A stretch of DNA of 64,000 nt, from positions 806,001 to 870,000 of the forward strand of contig NZ_JABWTA010000001.1 in NCBI RefSeq assembly GCF_013371495.1, read 5' to 3'. The notes beneath the pieces are model-generated. The model did not search any database, was not told the DNA's origin, and saw only the letters and a list, made by a program, of their open reading frames with translations. The translations under genes were made by a program, and so were the position numbers. This document shows positions 36,235-46,251 of the stretch, one piece after another. The stretch comes from Altererythrobacter lutimaris. Its GTDB lineage: Bacteria > Pseudomonadota > Alphaproteobacteria > Sphingomonadales > Sphingomonadaceae. Each line of letters begins with the position of its first letter. Position 1 is the stretch's first letter.

Positions 36235-36752
36235 TATCGCTTCTCCACCCGGAACTGGCGGCAGACTGCGCTATGAAACTCAGCCTTCCCCTCCTGAAAA
36301 GCCATCGCCCAGAACTGGATGTTGCCTTCTTTGTCTTCGACAATTGCATTGAGAGCGACGTTAGCAGGCACTGGCAATGCGGACACGATCTCTGCTTCCA
36401 GCACCAATTGCCCAGCATCGCGCGTACAGGAAATCTCAACATTGTCTCCCGGTGCATCCCGCGCATTCTCGCGGAAATCATCAAAGTCATACGCGGCCCA
36501 ACGGGTCGACGGCGAGAGGTTGAACTCACGGTAACAGCTGCCGCCATCCGGCTGCCAGAAAATCTCAAAGCAAGTCGTTTCCCATAGATAATCGGTCCGC
36601 TCCGGCTCTTCGCGCTTCGGTACTTTGATCGAGGATATGTCGCCTTCGAGCTTGAATGCAGTGGTGCAGCCGCTCGATGTTGGCTGAAGCGTGGCTTTGA
36701 CTTTCGCAATCGGCCCAGCCGAGCAGTCGGGATGCAGAACTAGCGATCTCAT
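36234..36752 (-). CDS. DOMON-like domain protein
   Basis: A 172-residue protein started at the ATG at 36752 (MRSLVLHPD); a longer form to 36785 overlaps tyrS more. It is a beta-sandwich DOMON-type protein: [20 protein letters not shown] with a [16 protein letters not shown] pattern. Such proteins in alphaproteobacteria often neighbour DUF1343, with which it shares a one-base stop/start overlap. No signal peptide visible. Function unknown. Confidence 0.8.
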   Translation of the reverse strand: MRSLVLHPDCSAGPIAKVKATLQPTSSGCTTAFKLEGDISSIKVPKREEPERTDYLWETTCFEIFWQPDGGSCYREFNLSPSTRWAAYDFDDFRENARDAPGDNVEISCTRDAGQLVLEAEIVSALPVPANVALNAIVEDKEGNIQFWAMAFQEGKAEFHSAVCRQFRVEKR

Positions 36753-36834
36753 AGCCACACTGACTAGGTTTGTGTGCACCCCCAAGCAAGAGGCTTACAC
36801 ACAGCTTCAAGCGCTGCTAGAGGCTCCAGCCGAA

Positions 36835-38064
36835 ATGAGCACTTACAAATCCGATCTCCTGCGCGTTCTCGACGGGCGCGGCTACATCCACCAGACCACC
36901 GATGCCGAAGGTCTTGATGCGCTTGCGTCCAAACAGATCGTACCCGGTTATATCGGCTTTGATGCGACCGCGCCTTCGCTCCACGTAGGGAGCCTGGTGC
37001 AGATCATGATGCTGCGCCGTTTACAGCAGGCAGGGCACAAGCCAATTGTCGTCATGGGCGGCGGTACGACCAAGATCGGTGACCCTAGCGGCAAGGATGA
37101 AAGCCGCCAGTTGCTCACGCCGGAACGCATCGGCGAGAACATCGCCGGTATTCGCAAGGTGTTTGAACGCCTTCTGACCTTTGGCGATGGCCCCACCGAT
37201 GCCATCATTGTCAATAATGATGAGTGGCTGTCCGAGCTCGGTTATATTGAACTGCTGCGCGACGTGGGTCCGCACTTCACGATCAACCGCATGCTGACTT
37301 TCGATTCCGTGAAGCTGCGGCTTGACCGCGAGCAGCCGCTGACTTTCCTCGAATTCAATTACATGATCCTGCAAGCCTACGACTTTCTCGAACTTGCTCG
37401 TCGGCACGAATGCCGTCTTCAAATGGGCGGCAGCGATCAATGGGGTAATATCGTCAACGGTATGGAGCTTTCCCGACGTAAGGAAGGCCACGAATTGTTC
37501 GGGCTGACCACACCCCTTCTCACTACCGCCGACGGGGCGAAGATGGGCAAGACGGCCGCTGGCGCTGTATGGCTGAATGAAGAGCAGCTGTCCGGATATG
37601 ATTTCTGGCAATATTGGCGCAACACGGATGACCGAGACGTCGGCCGCTTCTTGCGCCTGTTTACCGACTTGCCGCTGGACGAGATCGCGAAGCTGGAGGC
37701 GCTCAAAGGCGCTGAGATCAACGATGCCAAGGTGGTGCTCGCGAACGCCGTCACGGCACTTGTGCGCGGGGAAGAAGCTGCCAAGGCTGCTGAAGCAACC
37801 GCAAAAGAGACATTTGCTGGCAGCGGTGCAGGTGAGGACCTCCCTACCTTGAGTGTCGGCGCGGAAGGCATGCGCGTAGGCGCAGCGCTGACCGCAATTG
37901 GCTTCACCACTTCGAATGGCGAAGCCAAGCGAAAGATCGCCGAAGGTGCAGTGAAGCTCGAGGATGCGGCAATCACCGATCCGGGCTTTCTGATCCTGCC
38001 CGATGAAGGTGCTCAACTCCGCCTCAGCTTGGGCAAGAAAAAGCACGGGCTCATCACTCGCTGA
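36835..38064 (+). CDS. tyrS: tyrosyl-tRNA synthetase
   Basis: A 409-residue class Ic synthetase charging tRNA-Tyr. Start is the ATG at 36835 (MSTYKSDLL), since a longer frame would overlap the divergent DOMON gene. Motifs: SLHVGSL (HIGH equivalent), [10 protein letters not shown] (tyrosine binding), and [14 protein letters not shown] (KMSKS-type loop, here KMGKT). C-terminal S4-like RNA-binding domain. Family N-terminus and length agree. Confidence 0.97.
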   Translation: MSTYKSDLLRVLDGRGYIHQTTDAEGLDALASKQIVPGYIGFDATAPSLHVGSLVQIMMLRRLQQAGHKPIVVMGGGTTKIGDPSGKDESRQLLTPERIGENIAGIRKVFERLLTFGDGPTDAIIVNNDEWLSELGYIELLRDVGPHFTINRMLTFDSVKLRLDREQPLTFLEFNYMILQAYDFLELARRHECRLQMGGSDQWGNIVNGMELSRRKEGHELFGLTTPLLTTADGAKMGKTAAGAVWLNEEQLSGYDFWQYWRNTDDRDVGRFLRLFTDLPLDEIAKLEALKGAEINDAKVVLANAVTALVRGEEAAKAAEATAKETFAGSGAGEDLPTLSVGAEGMRVGAALTAIGFTTSNGEAKRKIAEGAVKLEDAAITDPGFLILPDEGAQLRLSLGKKKHGLITR

Positions 38065-38097
38065 AGCCAATCGGCGCAAAACCCTAACTGACTGACG

Positions 38098-38134
38098 CAA
38101 AGCACTGCGCAGCAATTCTTCTCTGCGCTTTACC
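38098..38134 (+). terminator. weak hairpin after tyrS
   Basis: GCGCAG (38107-38112) can pair with CTGCGC (38123-38128), then TTTACC. The stem is short and the T-run is weak. Possible tyrS terminator. Confidence 0.3.
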
Positions 38135-38195
38135 AATTGTCAGCCTTTCTGATGCATTAGGCATTCAACGAAAGGAAAATTGGAGGTCGTTGTCA

Positions 38196-38534
38196 GTGTC
38201 AGCCGGAGCAAACCTTAGCGTAACGGATCTGCGTCGCGCCGCGCGTCATCCCGTCGATTTTCCGGCGATTGTCGAGCATTTTCGCCACGGTGACATGAAC
38301 CTTCACATCGCGAACATTTCCGCGCATGGGTTCATGGTAGATGATGCTGAACAGCTTAACCGCGGAGACCGGGTCATCATTCGCCTTCCTATTGTTGGTC
38401 GCATTGAGGCCTATGTTATTTGGGCGCACGACAACCGTGCAGGTTTCCAGTTTGAGCGCATCATTCGTCTGGATGATTTCATGACGATTATTGATACGCT
38501 CCAGCCTAATCCTCGGCTGCGTCGTCCGCGCTAA
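38196..38534 (+). CDS. PilZ domain protein
   Basis: A 112-residue protein starting at the GTG at 38196, where a GGAGG lies nine bases upstream; a TTG two codons earlier is too close to it. A single PilZ fold is visible: RRAARHPVDF (an RxxxR-like c-di-GMP binding element), ISAHGFMVD (the D/NxSxxG element reads NISAHG), then GRIEAYVIWAHDNRAGFQFE. It probably binds c-di-GMP. Monocistronic by context. Confidence 0.85.
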   Translation: MSAGANLSVTDLRRAARHPVDFPAIVEHFRHGDMNLHIANISAHGFMVDDAEQLNRGDRVIIRLPIVGRIEAYVIWAHDNRAGFQFERIIRLDDFMTIIDTLQPNPRLRRPR

Positions 38535-38562
38535 CAGGGTCTGACAAAGAGACGAAAATTCA

Positions 38563-38590
38563 GGGCGCTTTCGAGCGCCCTTATTCTTAC
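38563..38590 (+). terminator. Rho-independent terminator of PilZ gene
   Basis: An 8-bp stem (AGGGCGCT with AGCGCCCT) closed by a TTCG tetraloop at 38571-38574 is followed by a partly T-rich tail (TATTCTTA). Confidence 0.75.
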
Positions 38591-38640
38591 CCAACACATT
38601 CTTGCTTGGCACGTCGCAGCCGCGCTGCCATGGCGCACTC

Positions 38641-39918
38641 GTGGACACCCAAGAGACCTTCGCGGCTGATCAGCCCTCGCATCCCTTCAAGGTCGCTAAT
38701 TTCCGGTACTACTGGCTAGCCCGCCTGACAATGACGCTCGCTCAGTATTCGATGATGCTGATCATCGGATGGCAAGCCTATAATATCGCGCGCGATGGCG
38801 GTTTGAGCGTCGCAGAAGCATCCGGCCAGTTGGCAGTCATAGGATTGCTTCAGTTCGCTCCGCTTTTTTTACTGACGCCATTCTCTGGCCTTGCAGCTGA
38901 CCGCTTTGACCGCCGCACACTTGGGCGCCTCACAATTCTGCTGCAACTGGTATGCGCTGGCATCCTCGCGTGGTTCACCTGGAATGGCGCGATGGCTCTT
39001 CCTGTGTTGTTCAGCATCGCGATCCTATTGGGCGTGGCGAGAGCATTTACCGGTCCTGCCATGTCTGCGCTTGCGGCAAACCTCATCCCCAAGGCGATCT
39101 TGCCAAATGCCATCGCATTGTCGTCTATCTCTTGGCAGGTCGGTATGATCGCGGGGCCAGCGCTGGGCGGTTACCTCTACGCGATAGAGCCTGCCCTGCC
39201 CTACACCGTCGCGACCGGTCTGTTCGCTCTCGCGTTCGTTGCGATGAGCCTGATCGGCAAGGTTCCGCAGCCTCCGCTTAAGAAAGACGTCCGTCCCATA
39301 GGCCAAATCGTTGACGGCATGCGCTATGTCGGGCGCAACAAGATGGTGCTGGGTTCCATCACGCTAGACCTGTTCGCGGTCTTCCTCGCCGGAGCAACGG
39401 CACTGTTTCCCGTCTATGCACGCGACATCCTGCAGGTCGGCGAGCAAGGCCTTGCACAATTGGCGATGGCGCCAGCGGTGGGCGCAGCAATAACTGCGGC
39501 TTGGTTCTCTTTCAGACCGCTTCGCAACAATGTGGGGCCGAAAATGCTGTGGTCAGTGTTTGTGTTCGGCATCGCGACGATTGTCTTTGGCCTTTCGACC
39601 AATATGGCACTCAGCCTCGCCATGCTGTTTATTGTCGGCGCGGCAGACATGTTCAGCGTCTACATCAGAGGCTCTCTGATCCAGCTGCATACACCGGATG
39701 AGAAGCGCGGCCGGGTTTCTGCCGTCAGCCAATTGACGATCAGCGCTTCGAATGAAGGCGGTGATTTCTTCTCGGGCAGCCTTGCTTACGTCATCGGTCC
39801 AGTCGGCGCAGTCGTTGCAGGCGGAGTTGGCGCAATCGTAACCGTGGCCCTGTGGGCGCGAATATTCCCTGTGCTCAGAACAACGAAAACCTTCGATCCG
39901 CCTGATGATTTAGAGTGA
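38641..39918 (+). CDS. MFS exporter
   Basis: A major facilitator protein of about 425 residues with 12 hydrophobic segments; the YWLARLTMTLAQYSMMLIIGWQAYN opening, LAADRFDRRTLGR (motif A) and the later YIRGSLIQLHTPDEKRGRVSA are typical of the EntS/DHA3 exporter group. Start uncertain: GTG at 38641 gives a normal N-terminus, TTG at 38602 is possible. Substrate unknown. cysK follows on the same strand after 50 bases. Confidence 0.86.
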   Translation: MDTQETFAADQPSHPFKVANFRYYWLARLTMTLAQYSMMLIIGWQAYNIARDGGLSVAEASGQLAVIGLLQFAPLFLLTPFSGLAADRFDRRTLGRLTILLQLVCAGILAWFTWNGAMALPVLFSIAILLGVARAFTGPAMSALAANLIPKAILPNAIALSSISWQVGMIAGPALGGYLYAIEPALPYTVATGLFALAFVAMSLIGKVPQPPLKKDVRPIGQIVDGMRYVGRNKMVLGSITLDLFAVFLAGATALFPVYARDILQVGEQGLAQLAMAPAVGAAITAAWFSFRPLRNNVGPKMLWSVFVFGIATIVFGLSTNMALSLAMLFIVGAADMFSVYIRGSLIQLHTPDEKRGRVSAVSQLTISASNEGGDFFSGSLAYVIGPVGAVVAGGVGAIVTVALWARIFPVLRTTKTFDPPDDLE

Positions 39919-39968
39919 GAACCTGCTAGAAGCCTTCTTGCAACAAATTTCCTCCAAAGGAGCACCCC

Positions 39969-40889
39969 ATGAAAGCCGCAAACATTCTCGAGACGATTGG
40001 CAACACACCGCACATCCGTTTGTCGCGGATGTTTCCGGATCATGAGGTCTGGATCAAGAGCGAGCGGGCCAATCCGGGCGGCTCGATCAAGGATCGTATC
40101 GGACTTGCGATGATCGAAGATGCGGAGAAATCCGGTGCTTTGAAGCCCGGCGGGACCATTATCGAGCCCACTTCCGGCAATACCGGCATCGGACTCGCGA
40201 TGGTGGCAGCTGTAAAGGGCTACAAACTCGTGCTCGTCATGCCCGAAAGCATGTCGCTTGAACGCCGCCGCTTAATGCTGGCCTATGGTGCGAGCTTCGA
40301 TCTGACGCCTAAGGAGAAGGGCATGAAAGGCGCGATCGAGCGGGCGACCGAGCTGGTCGAAAGCACTGAAGGCGCTTGGATGCCAAGCCAGTTCGATAAT
40401 GAAGCGAACTACAAGGTGCACATCGCGACGACTTCGAAAGAGATCCTTGCGGACTTCGCAGATGCTCCCATCGACGTGATGATCACTGGCGTTGGCACGG
40501 GCGGTCACCTCACTGGCTGTGCAGAAGCTCTTAAAGCGGAATGGCCCGGCATGAAGGCCTATGCGGTCGAGCCCACGCTTTCGCCCGTCATCAGCGGAGG
40601 TCAGCCCGGCCCTCACCCCATCCAGGGCATCGGCGCGGGTTTCATTCCGGGCAACCTGCACACTCAGTCGATTGACGGAGCCATCCAGGTCGATCCGGAA
40701 GCCGCCAAGGAAATGGCCAAGCGCGCCGCTCGCGAAGAAGGAATGCTCGTCGGTATATCTTCAGGCGCGACGCTTGCTGCAATCGCACAGAAACTGCCTG
40801 AACTCGATGCCGGAACGCGCGTGCTTGGTTTCAACTATGATACGGGCGAGCGATACCTCTCCGTTCCGGATTTCCTGCCTGCGGAATAG
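39969..40889 (+). CDS. cysK: cysteine synthase A
   Basis: A 306-residue PLP enzyme forming cysteine from O-acetylserine and sulfide. Motifs: [12 protein letters not shown] (Schiff-base lysine), [12 protein letters not shown] (phosphate/substrate loop) and the later [10 protein letters not shown]. Strong ribosome-binding site AAAGGAG before ATG. No other cysteine-pathway gene is in the window. Confidence 0.97.
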   Translation: MKAANILETIGNTPHIRLSRMFPDHEVWIKSERANPGGSIKDRIGLAMIEDAEKSGALKPGGTIIEPTSGNTGIGLAMVAAVKGYKLVLVMPESMSLERRRLMLAYGASFDLTPKEKGMKGAIERATELVESTEGAWMPSQFDNEANYKVHIATTSKEILADFADAPIDVMITGVGTGGHLTGCAEALKAEWPGMKAYAVEPTLSPVISGGQPGPHPIQGIGAGFIPGNLHTQSIDGAIQVDPEAAKEMAKRAAREEGMLVGISSGATLAAIAQKLPELDAGTRVLGFNYDTGERYLSVPDFLPAE

Positions 40890-41008
40890 CACTGAGCGGA
40901 GCAAAAACAGCGAAGTCCTTCACAGCTCGCTAACCATTTTCATCTATCCGATCCTCAGGTTTGAAGAGCCGGCATCCGCGCCGGGTTAACCGGGGGATCA
41001 CACGCCGC

Positions 41009-41764
41009 ATGTTGGACTTGCAACATGTCTATGCCGTTGTTCTGACAGCGCTCATTTTCGTGCCGCTGGAATGGCTGCTGCCTGCGCGCAAGGCCCCCAA
41101 GCCAGAGCGTCAGCGCTATCTCACCGACATTCTGCACGTGGTGATCGGCGGGTTGCTGATCCGTGTCGGCACCGTTCTCGTACTGCTCGGGCTAATTTTC
41201 TACGGCCCGGTGAGCGATGCCTATGGCATTCCCATGTGGCTGCAGATCCCGATCCTGATCGCGATGCGCGACTTCGGATTTTACTGGGTTCACCGCCTCT
41301 ATCATTCAGTGCCGTTCCTGTGGCGCTTCCACCGCATTCATCATTCCAGCGAGCATCTCGACTGGCTTGCCTCATACCGCCTGCACCCACTTGACCAGAG
41401 TGTGCACTCAGCAATTGTGTTGGCGCCGACTGTGCTGCTGGACTTCTCGCCCATGGCTGTGCTGGTCGTGACAGCAATCTATCGCTGGCACACGATCTTG
41501 CTTCACTCCAATGTCCGCATTTCATTTGGCCCGCTGGAGAAAGTCATCTCCGCGCCGAGCTTCCATCACTGGCATCACGCCAATGAAGAACAGGCGCATG
41601 ATCGCAATTTTGGCGGTCAGCTGACCATTTGGGACCGCATGTTTGGCACGTTCTACAACGCGTCCTCACCTCGCCCGTCGCGCTACGGCGTCGACAATCC
41701 ACCGCGCGAGAACTTCATCACACATACAATCGAACCATTTCTGCCGGGGAAAAACAATGGCTGA
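41009..41764 (+). CDS. sterol desaturase/fatty-acid hydroxylase family protein
   Basis: A 251-residue membrane-bound di-iron oxygenase. The start is the ATG at 41009 (MLDLQHVYAVV). The eight histidine ligands appear as HRLYH, HRIHHSSEH and HHWHH spread among four to five membrane segments. Substrate class is open: sterol-like, fatty acyl or carotenoid. It overlaps the following methyltransferase gene by eight bases, so the two are probably functionally coupled. Confidence 0.9.
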   Translation: MLDLQHVYAVVLTALIFVPLEWLLPARKAPKPERQRYLTDILHVVIGGLLIRVGTVLVLLGLIFYGPVSDAYGIPMWLQIPILIAMRDFGFYWVHRLYHSVPFLWRFHRIHHSSEHLDWLASYRLHPLDQSVHSAIVLAPTVLLDFSPMAVLVVTAIYRWHTILLHSNVRISFGPLEKVISAPSFHHWHHANEEQAHDRNFGGQLTIWDRMFGTFYNASSPRPSRYGVDNPPRENFITHTIEPFLPGKNNG

Positions 41765-42350
41765 ACTGATCCGCTGGGCTGAGCGCCTATTCCTGATTCC
41801 GTTGAGCTGCCTGGTGATTTACCGGGTGTGGCCGCATATTGCAGACCATCCGCATATGGTGCTGTTCCTCGCATCCGAGGTGGTTGGCGTGGTCCTGTTG
41901 CTGACGCAGCGCCGCGGCACGTGGTCGGTGGATATCTATCCGTTGATCGTGGCTTTGCTTGGTACAGGCGTTGGTCTGCTGGTCGTCCCGGCAGGCGCGC
42001 AATTGGTGGCAGAGCCGATCTCAGTCATGCTTGTGATGACCGGCGCGGGTATTTCATTCCTTGCGAAGATTTTCCTTGGCCGCAGCTTTGGCGTTGTTCC
42101 GGCCAATCGCGGCGTCAAAGTCGTCGGCGTTTACCGCTTTGTGCGCCATCCGATGTATCTGGGCTACATGATCAACCAGCTTGGTTTTCTGCTACTGTTC
42201 TTCTCGCTTCACAATGTCGTGATCTACGCGATCGCCTGGTATGCCTTCTGGCTACGCGCTCGCGAAGAAGAGAAGTTTCTGGAGAAAGACGAAGCCTACC
42301 GCGCCTATCAGGACAAGGTACGCTATCGTTTGATCCCGGGTGTAGCCTGA
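41757..42350 (+). CDS. methyltransferase family membrane protein (ICMT/PEMT-like)
   Basis: A 197-residue integral membrane protein with five or so hydrophobic segments and the C-terminal signature VGVYRFVRHPMYLGYMI followed by AREEEKFLEKDEAYRAYQ, matching the isoprenylcysteine methyltransferase/PEMT-like superfamily. The ATG at 41757 overlaps the desaturase stop by eight bases. It probably methylates a lipid-linked substrate at the membrane; target unknown. Confidence 0.85.
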   Translation: MAELIRWAERLFLIPLSCLVIYRVWPHIADHPHMVLFLASEVVGVVLLLTQRRGTWSVDIYPLIVALLGTGVGLLVVPAGAQLVAEPISVMLVMTGAGISFLAKIFLGRSFGVVPANRGVKVVGVYRFVRHPMYLGYMINQLGFLLLFFSLHNVVIYAIAWYAFWLRAREEEKFLEKDEAYRAYQDKVRYRLIPGVA

Positions 42351-42363
42351 TCGCTAGTAAGGC

Positions 42364-43761
42364 CTAGCTCGCGCCAATATCAAGGAAGCCGGGCTTCGGC
42401 CCGTTCCATTCGCCTGCCGCAACTGGCTCGTCGTCCTGATCCTCGCGGCGCGAACGTGACTTACGCACGGGTTTTTCCGCGCCTGCGTCTTCATCCTTCC
42501 GGCTCTTGCGCTTGGGCTTTCCAGGCTTGGCTTCCTGCCTGTCATCGTCATCGCGCTCGCGGGAACGAGAACGCTTTGGATTCTCTTCCTGCGCATCGTC
42601 GTCTGACTTCGGCCGCTTGGGTTTGTCGACCAATTCGACACGCACGTCGTCCTTGCCGAAGACTTTAACTTCACTGCCCGTGAGCTTCTCGACATTGGCG
42701 ATAGCTTCGGCATCTTCTTTCGATACGAAAGTGAAGGCACGGCCCTTTGCCCCTGCCCTGCCCGTACGGCCAATCCGGTGAACGTAATCGTCGGGATGCC
42801 ACGGCGTGTCGAAGTTAAATACGTGAGATACGCCTTTGATATCGAGCCCGCGGGCGGCAACATCAGAAGCCACGAGAATATTGATTTCACCTGACTTAAA
42901 GCGATCAAGTTCCTTGATCCGGGTCGCCTGATCTATGTCACCATGGATTTCACCACTGGAAAAACCATGCCGCTGCAAGCTCTTGTTGAGCTCACGGACA
43001 GTGGTCTTGCGGTTCGCAAAGACGATCGCCGTTTCAACTTGGTCGTGCTGTAGCAACCACCGCAGCGTCTCGCGCTTCTTGCGGTTCTCCACCGGGATCT
43101 TGAACGCGGTGATATCCTTGTTCGTCGATGCCGCACGGCTCACTTCAATCCGCTTGGGATTGCTCAGGAATTTCTTTGCAAGCTTCTCGATCGGCGGCGG
43201 CATTGTGGCGGAAAACAGCATGGTCTGCCGTGTTTCCGGAAGCTTGTCACAGATGAATTCGATATCGGGAATGAAGCCCATATCGAGCATGCGGTCCGCT
43301 TCATCGATCACGAGAAGTTCGCAGCCGTTAAGAAGGATCTTGCCACGCTCAAACAGGTCCATCAACCGGCCCGGCGTTGCGATCAAAACGTCGACGCCTT
43401 CATCCAGCGCTTTCAACTGGTCTCCCATCTGCACACCGCCAATAAGCAGCGCCATGGTGAGGTCGTGATTCTTGCCGTATTTCTCGAAGTTCTCCGCCAC
43501 TTGAGCGGCAAGCTCGCGCGTGGGCTCAAGAATAAGCGAACGCGGCATCAAAGCGCGCCTGCGGCCCGCTGCCATGACGTCAATCATTGGGAGCACGAAA
43601 CTGGCGGTCTTGCCTGTGCCTGTTTGCGCAATACCGATCAGATCGCGCATCATCAGAACAGCTGGAATGGCTTGGGCTTGAATGTCAGTCGGCTGTGTGT
43701 AGCCCGCGGCTTCCACCGCTTGCAGCAATTTGTCAGAGAGGCCGAGATCGGCAAAAGTCAT
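42364..43761 (-). CDS. rhlE: DEAD-box ATP-dependent RNA helicase, RhlE-like
   Basis: A 465-residue DEAD-box helicase with Q motif and AQTGTGKTA, PTRELA, VIDEADRMLD, SAT, VASDVAARGLDI and HRIGRTGR motifs in order. The C-terminal tail (about 385-465) is rich in Arg, Lys, Asp and Glu, typical of RhlE. Likely acts in rRNA or mRNA remodelling, for example at low temperature. Convergent with the methyltransferase gene, 13 bases apart. Symbol is by family resemblance. Confidence 0.92.
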   Translation of the reverse strand: MTFADLGLSDKLLQAVEAAGYTQPTDIQAQAIPAVLMMRDLIGIAQTGTGKTASFVLPMIDVMAAGRRRALMPRSLILEPTRELAAQVAENFEKYGKNHDLTMALLIGGVQMGDQLKALDEGVDVLIATPGRLMDLFERGKILLNGCELLVIDEADRMLDMGFIPDIEFICDKLPETRQTMLFSATMPPPIEKLAKKFLSNPKRIEVSRAASTNKDITAFKIPVENRKKRETLRWLLQHDQVETAIVFANRKTTVRELNKSLQRHGFSSGEIHGDIDQATRIKELDRFKSGEINILVASDVAARGLDIKGVSHVFNFDTPWHPDDYVHRIGRTGRAGAKGRAFTFVSKEDAEAIANVEKLTGSEVKVFGKDDVRVELVDKPKRPKSDDDAQEENPKRSRSRERDDDDRQEAKPGKPKRKSRKDEDAGAEKPVRKSRSRREDQDDEPVAAGEWNGPKPGFLDIGAS

Positions 43762-43907
43762 AGGCTAATCAAATTTTCCGGATGTAAATTGCCTCGACAA
43801 AGCTCGGCAATGCGCCGGATTGCCCCCGGCAAGCTGTGCGAGCCATTCGCTGAATAGTCGAAAAAAGTCAAGTTTGTGCAGCGCAGCGAAGGCGCGGATC
43901 ACCGCAG

Positions 43908-44498
43908 TCAGATCTGGACCGGGACCAGCTCGCGCATTCGGGTGAGTTCACAACTCGCACCAGAGCGCGACTGAAGCATATCGCGCGCGACGCACAACAT
44001 CCCGTCTTCGTTACGCTCGATATAAAAGCCTGAATAGAAGTCGCGCGCGCGGCAGGACTTGTCCAAATGCGCGCTGATCATGCGCTGGTCTTCCAGATAG
44101 AGCACTAGCCGGTTGCCGCTTCCCGGACGCACACCAGCGATGCCTTCCACTTCAACGCAATCGTCCATCTTGCGCTCTTCGTAGCGCTGCCTTTGTACCG
44201 GCTGGGATTGCTCCGCCATAAGATTACTGCGCGGTGCGCGGGCCGCCGGCGAGATGCGGATCACCACCCGCCGTTCAATCCGAACCTGTCGATGGACAGG
44301 CGCCGAATATAGCGCTTCGAGCCGTTCGCTTTCATCGCTCAGCGCATCTGACTGCGCCAGCGGCCTGTAATTGGGGTCAAGGTGTGCTGGCGCATCGAGC
44401 GCGTCTTGCGATGCCATCGTGGTAGGCACAGGCGCATTCGCTGCAACCACTGGCAGAGCGAGCGCAACCAGACCTGACAAGACAAAGCGCGTTTTCAT
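43908..44498 (-). CDS. hypothetical secreted protein
   Basis: A 196-residue protein (start at the ATG at 44498) with a signal peptide (VLSGLVALALPVVAANA) and no recognised domain. The C-terminal half has three cysteines (DDCVEVEG, DKSCRARDFY, MLCVAR) plus a fourth in GASCELTR, which suggests disulfides in the periplasm. Function unknown. It lies between the helicase gene and the divergent FAD oxidase. Confidence 0.6.
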   Translation of the reverse strand: MKTRFVLSGLVALALPVVAANAPVPTTMASQDALDAPAHLDPNYRPLAQSDALSDESERLEALYSAPVHRQVRIERRVVIRISPAARAPRSNLMAEQSQPVQRQRYEERKMDDCVEVEGIAGVRPGSGNRLVLYLEDQRMISAHLDKSCRARDFYSGFYIERNEDGMLCVARDMLQSRSGASCELTRMRELVPVQI

Positions 44499-44698
44499 CC
44501 AACCCCTCATTGGCAGGTGCCTTCATGCACTCGTTGCCAAGTTATGCAGCTCTCTTAGCGCGCTGAATTGAATGATGGCTTAATCAAACTGCGGAAAATC
44601 GCCTTTCAGGGCGTATTCAAATCACCACCCATCTCATAACTCTCCGTTTTCAACCAGGATATGGAACCAAAGCCGTGCTGATGGCATAGAGCTAAGCC

Positions 44699-46153
44699 AT
44701 GACAACAATTCCTCAATTTGTAAGCCAGGCGCGTGAGATCCTGGGCGAACGCGGTTTCATTAGCGATCCGGATTTGCTGGAGCCTTGGCTGACCGATTGG
44801 CGCGGCAGGTTTACGGGCAAGGCTCTGGGGCTGGCCTCCCCTGTTCACACCCAAGAGGTCGCTGCGTTTGTAAAGCTGTGCGGTGAACATGGCGTTCCCA
44901 TAGTTCCACAAGGCGGGAATAGCGGCATGGTTGGCGGTGCTACTCCAGATGAAGGCGGCACATCGGTCTTGCTGTCTCTCAGGCGTATGAACACGGTGCG
45001 CGACTTTAACGTGGAAGCGAAGCAGATTGTCGTCGACGCCGGGCTTGTTCTTCAAACCTTGCACGAAATCGTCGAGGAGAAAGGATTGCGTTTTCCCCTG
45101 ACTCTGGGCGGGAAAGGCTCAGCGACAATAGGCGGCCTCATCGCGACGAATGCCGGCGGCACGCAAGTGCTGCGCCATGGGACAATGCGCGCGCAAGTGC
45201 TCGGGATCGAAGCAGTTCTGGCCGACGGGCAGGTTTTCGATGCGCTTACCACGCTCAAAAAAGACAATCGCGGCTTTGACTTGAAACAGCTCTTGATCGG
45301 CTCCGAAGGGACATTAGGCGTTGTGACAGGAGCAACCTTGCAGCTCTTGCCTGCGATCGATCAAAGAGTGGTGGCCTGGGTCGGCGTTCCTTCTATTCAT
45401 GCCGCAAGGGCTTTGCTCGTAAGACTTGAGAACAAGTTCGCAGAAGAGCTCGAGGGCTTTGAAGTCATGCCTACACATTGCCTCGCAAGCGTTTTGCATC
45501 ACTTGCCGGATGCTCGCAGTCCGCTGGAAGGTGAACACGCCTGGCATGCGCTTATCGAGCTCGTAGTGTCCAATGACGCGGCACAATCCACTCGTGAGCG
45601 ATTGGAGACGCTACTAGCGGATGAACTCGAGGCCGAGTCCATTGAAGACGCAGTTCTGGCGACCAATGAACGTCAGGCAGAGGACTTCTGGTTGCTGCGC
45701 GATTCCGTCGCGCCAGCAGAGAAAGAGATTGCGCCCGCCGTGCAGCACGACATCTCTGTGCCGGTGGCGAAAATGCCGGACTTCATTGAAGCGGCAGGTC
45801 CGCAAGTGGAGGACCGCTTCCCGGGAACACGGGCGGTCTCATTCGGCCACCTTGGGGACGGAAACATCCACTTTCATGTCCTCGCTCCTTCAGATGCGGT
45901 ACGCGGTGAATGGGAGCGCAATGAGGGCAAGATCATCAGCTCGTTCGTCTACGATCTGACAACCCAATGGGGCGGCTCAATCAGCGCAGAGCATGGGATT
46001 GGGCAAATGAAAATCGACGAACTGTCGCGCTTGAATGATCCGGTTGCGCTGCATCTCATGCGGAGTGTGAAGAAAGCGCTCGACCCACGAGGGCTACTCA
46101 ACCCAGGAAAGCTAGTCGCTGTAGACAGCGATGGCTTGCCTAGCGCAGCATGA
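44699..46153 (+). CDS. FAD-binding oxidase, D-2-hydroxyglutarate dehydrogenase-like
   Basis: A 484-residue PCMH-type flavoprotein of the GlcD/D-2-hydroxyacid dehydrogenase group. The FAD segment VPQGGNSGMVGGATP and the later GGKGSATIGGLIATNAGGTQVLRHGTMR are characteristic, and the C-terminal domain has FGHLGDGNIHFHV and SAEHGIGQMK. D-2-hydroxyglutarate or D-lactate are likely substrates; D-2-hydroxyglutarate is favoured by resemblance only. Divergent from the hypothetical gene across 200 bases. Confidence 0.9.
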   Translation: MTTIPQFVSQAREILGERGFISDPDLLEPWLTDWRGRFTGKALGLASPVHTQEVAAFVKLCGEHGVPIVPQGGNSGMVGGATPDEGGTSVLLSLRRMNTVRDFNVEAKQIVVDAGLVLQTLHEIVEEKGLRFPLTLGGKGSATIGGLIATNAGGTQVLRHGTMRAQVLGIEAVLADGQVFDALTTLKKDNRGFDLKQLLIGSEGTLGVVTGATLQLLPAIDQRVVAWVGVPSIHAARALLVRLENKFAEELEGFEVMPTHCLASVLHHLPDARSPLEGEHAWHALIELVVSNDAAQSTRERLETLLADELEAESIEDAVLATNERQAEDFWLLRDSVAPAEKEIAPAVQHDISVPVAKMPDFIEAAGPQVEDRFPGTRAVSFGHLGDGNIHFHVLAPSDAVRGEWERNEGKIISSFVYDLTTQWGGSISAEHGIGQMKIDELSRLNDPVALHLMRSVKKALDPRGLLNPGKLVAVDSDGLPSAA

Positions 46154-46251
46154 ACGCTTAAAGCGCCTGCGACTTTTGGTCGGGAGGCAGCGCACAAACG
46201 CGGCCGCTCACATTTTCAGCCACTCAGGCTCACCTAAATCGGAGAGAATTC

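Noticed and set aside
37021-38136. 371-residue minus-strand open frame
   Set aside because: Antisense to tyrS, which has clear synthetase motifs. No domain or ribosome-binding support.
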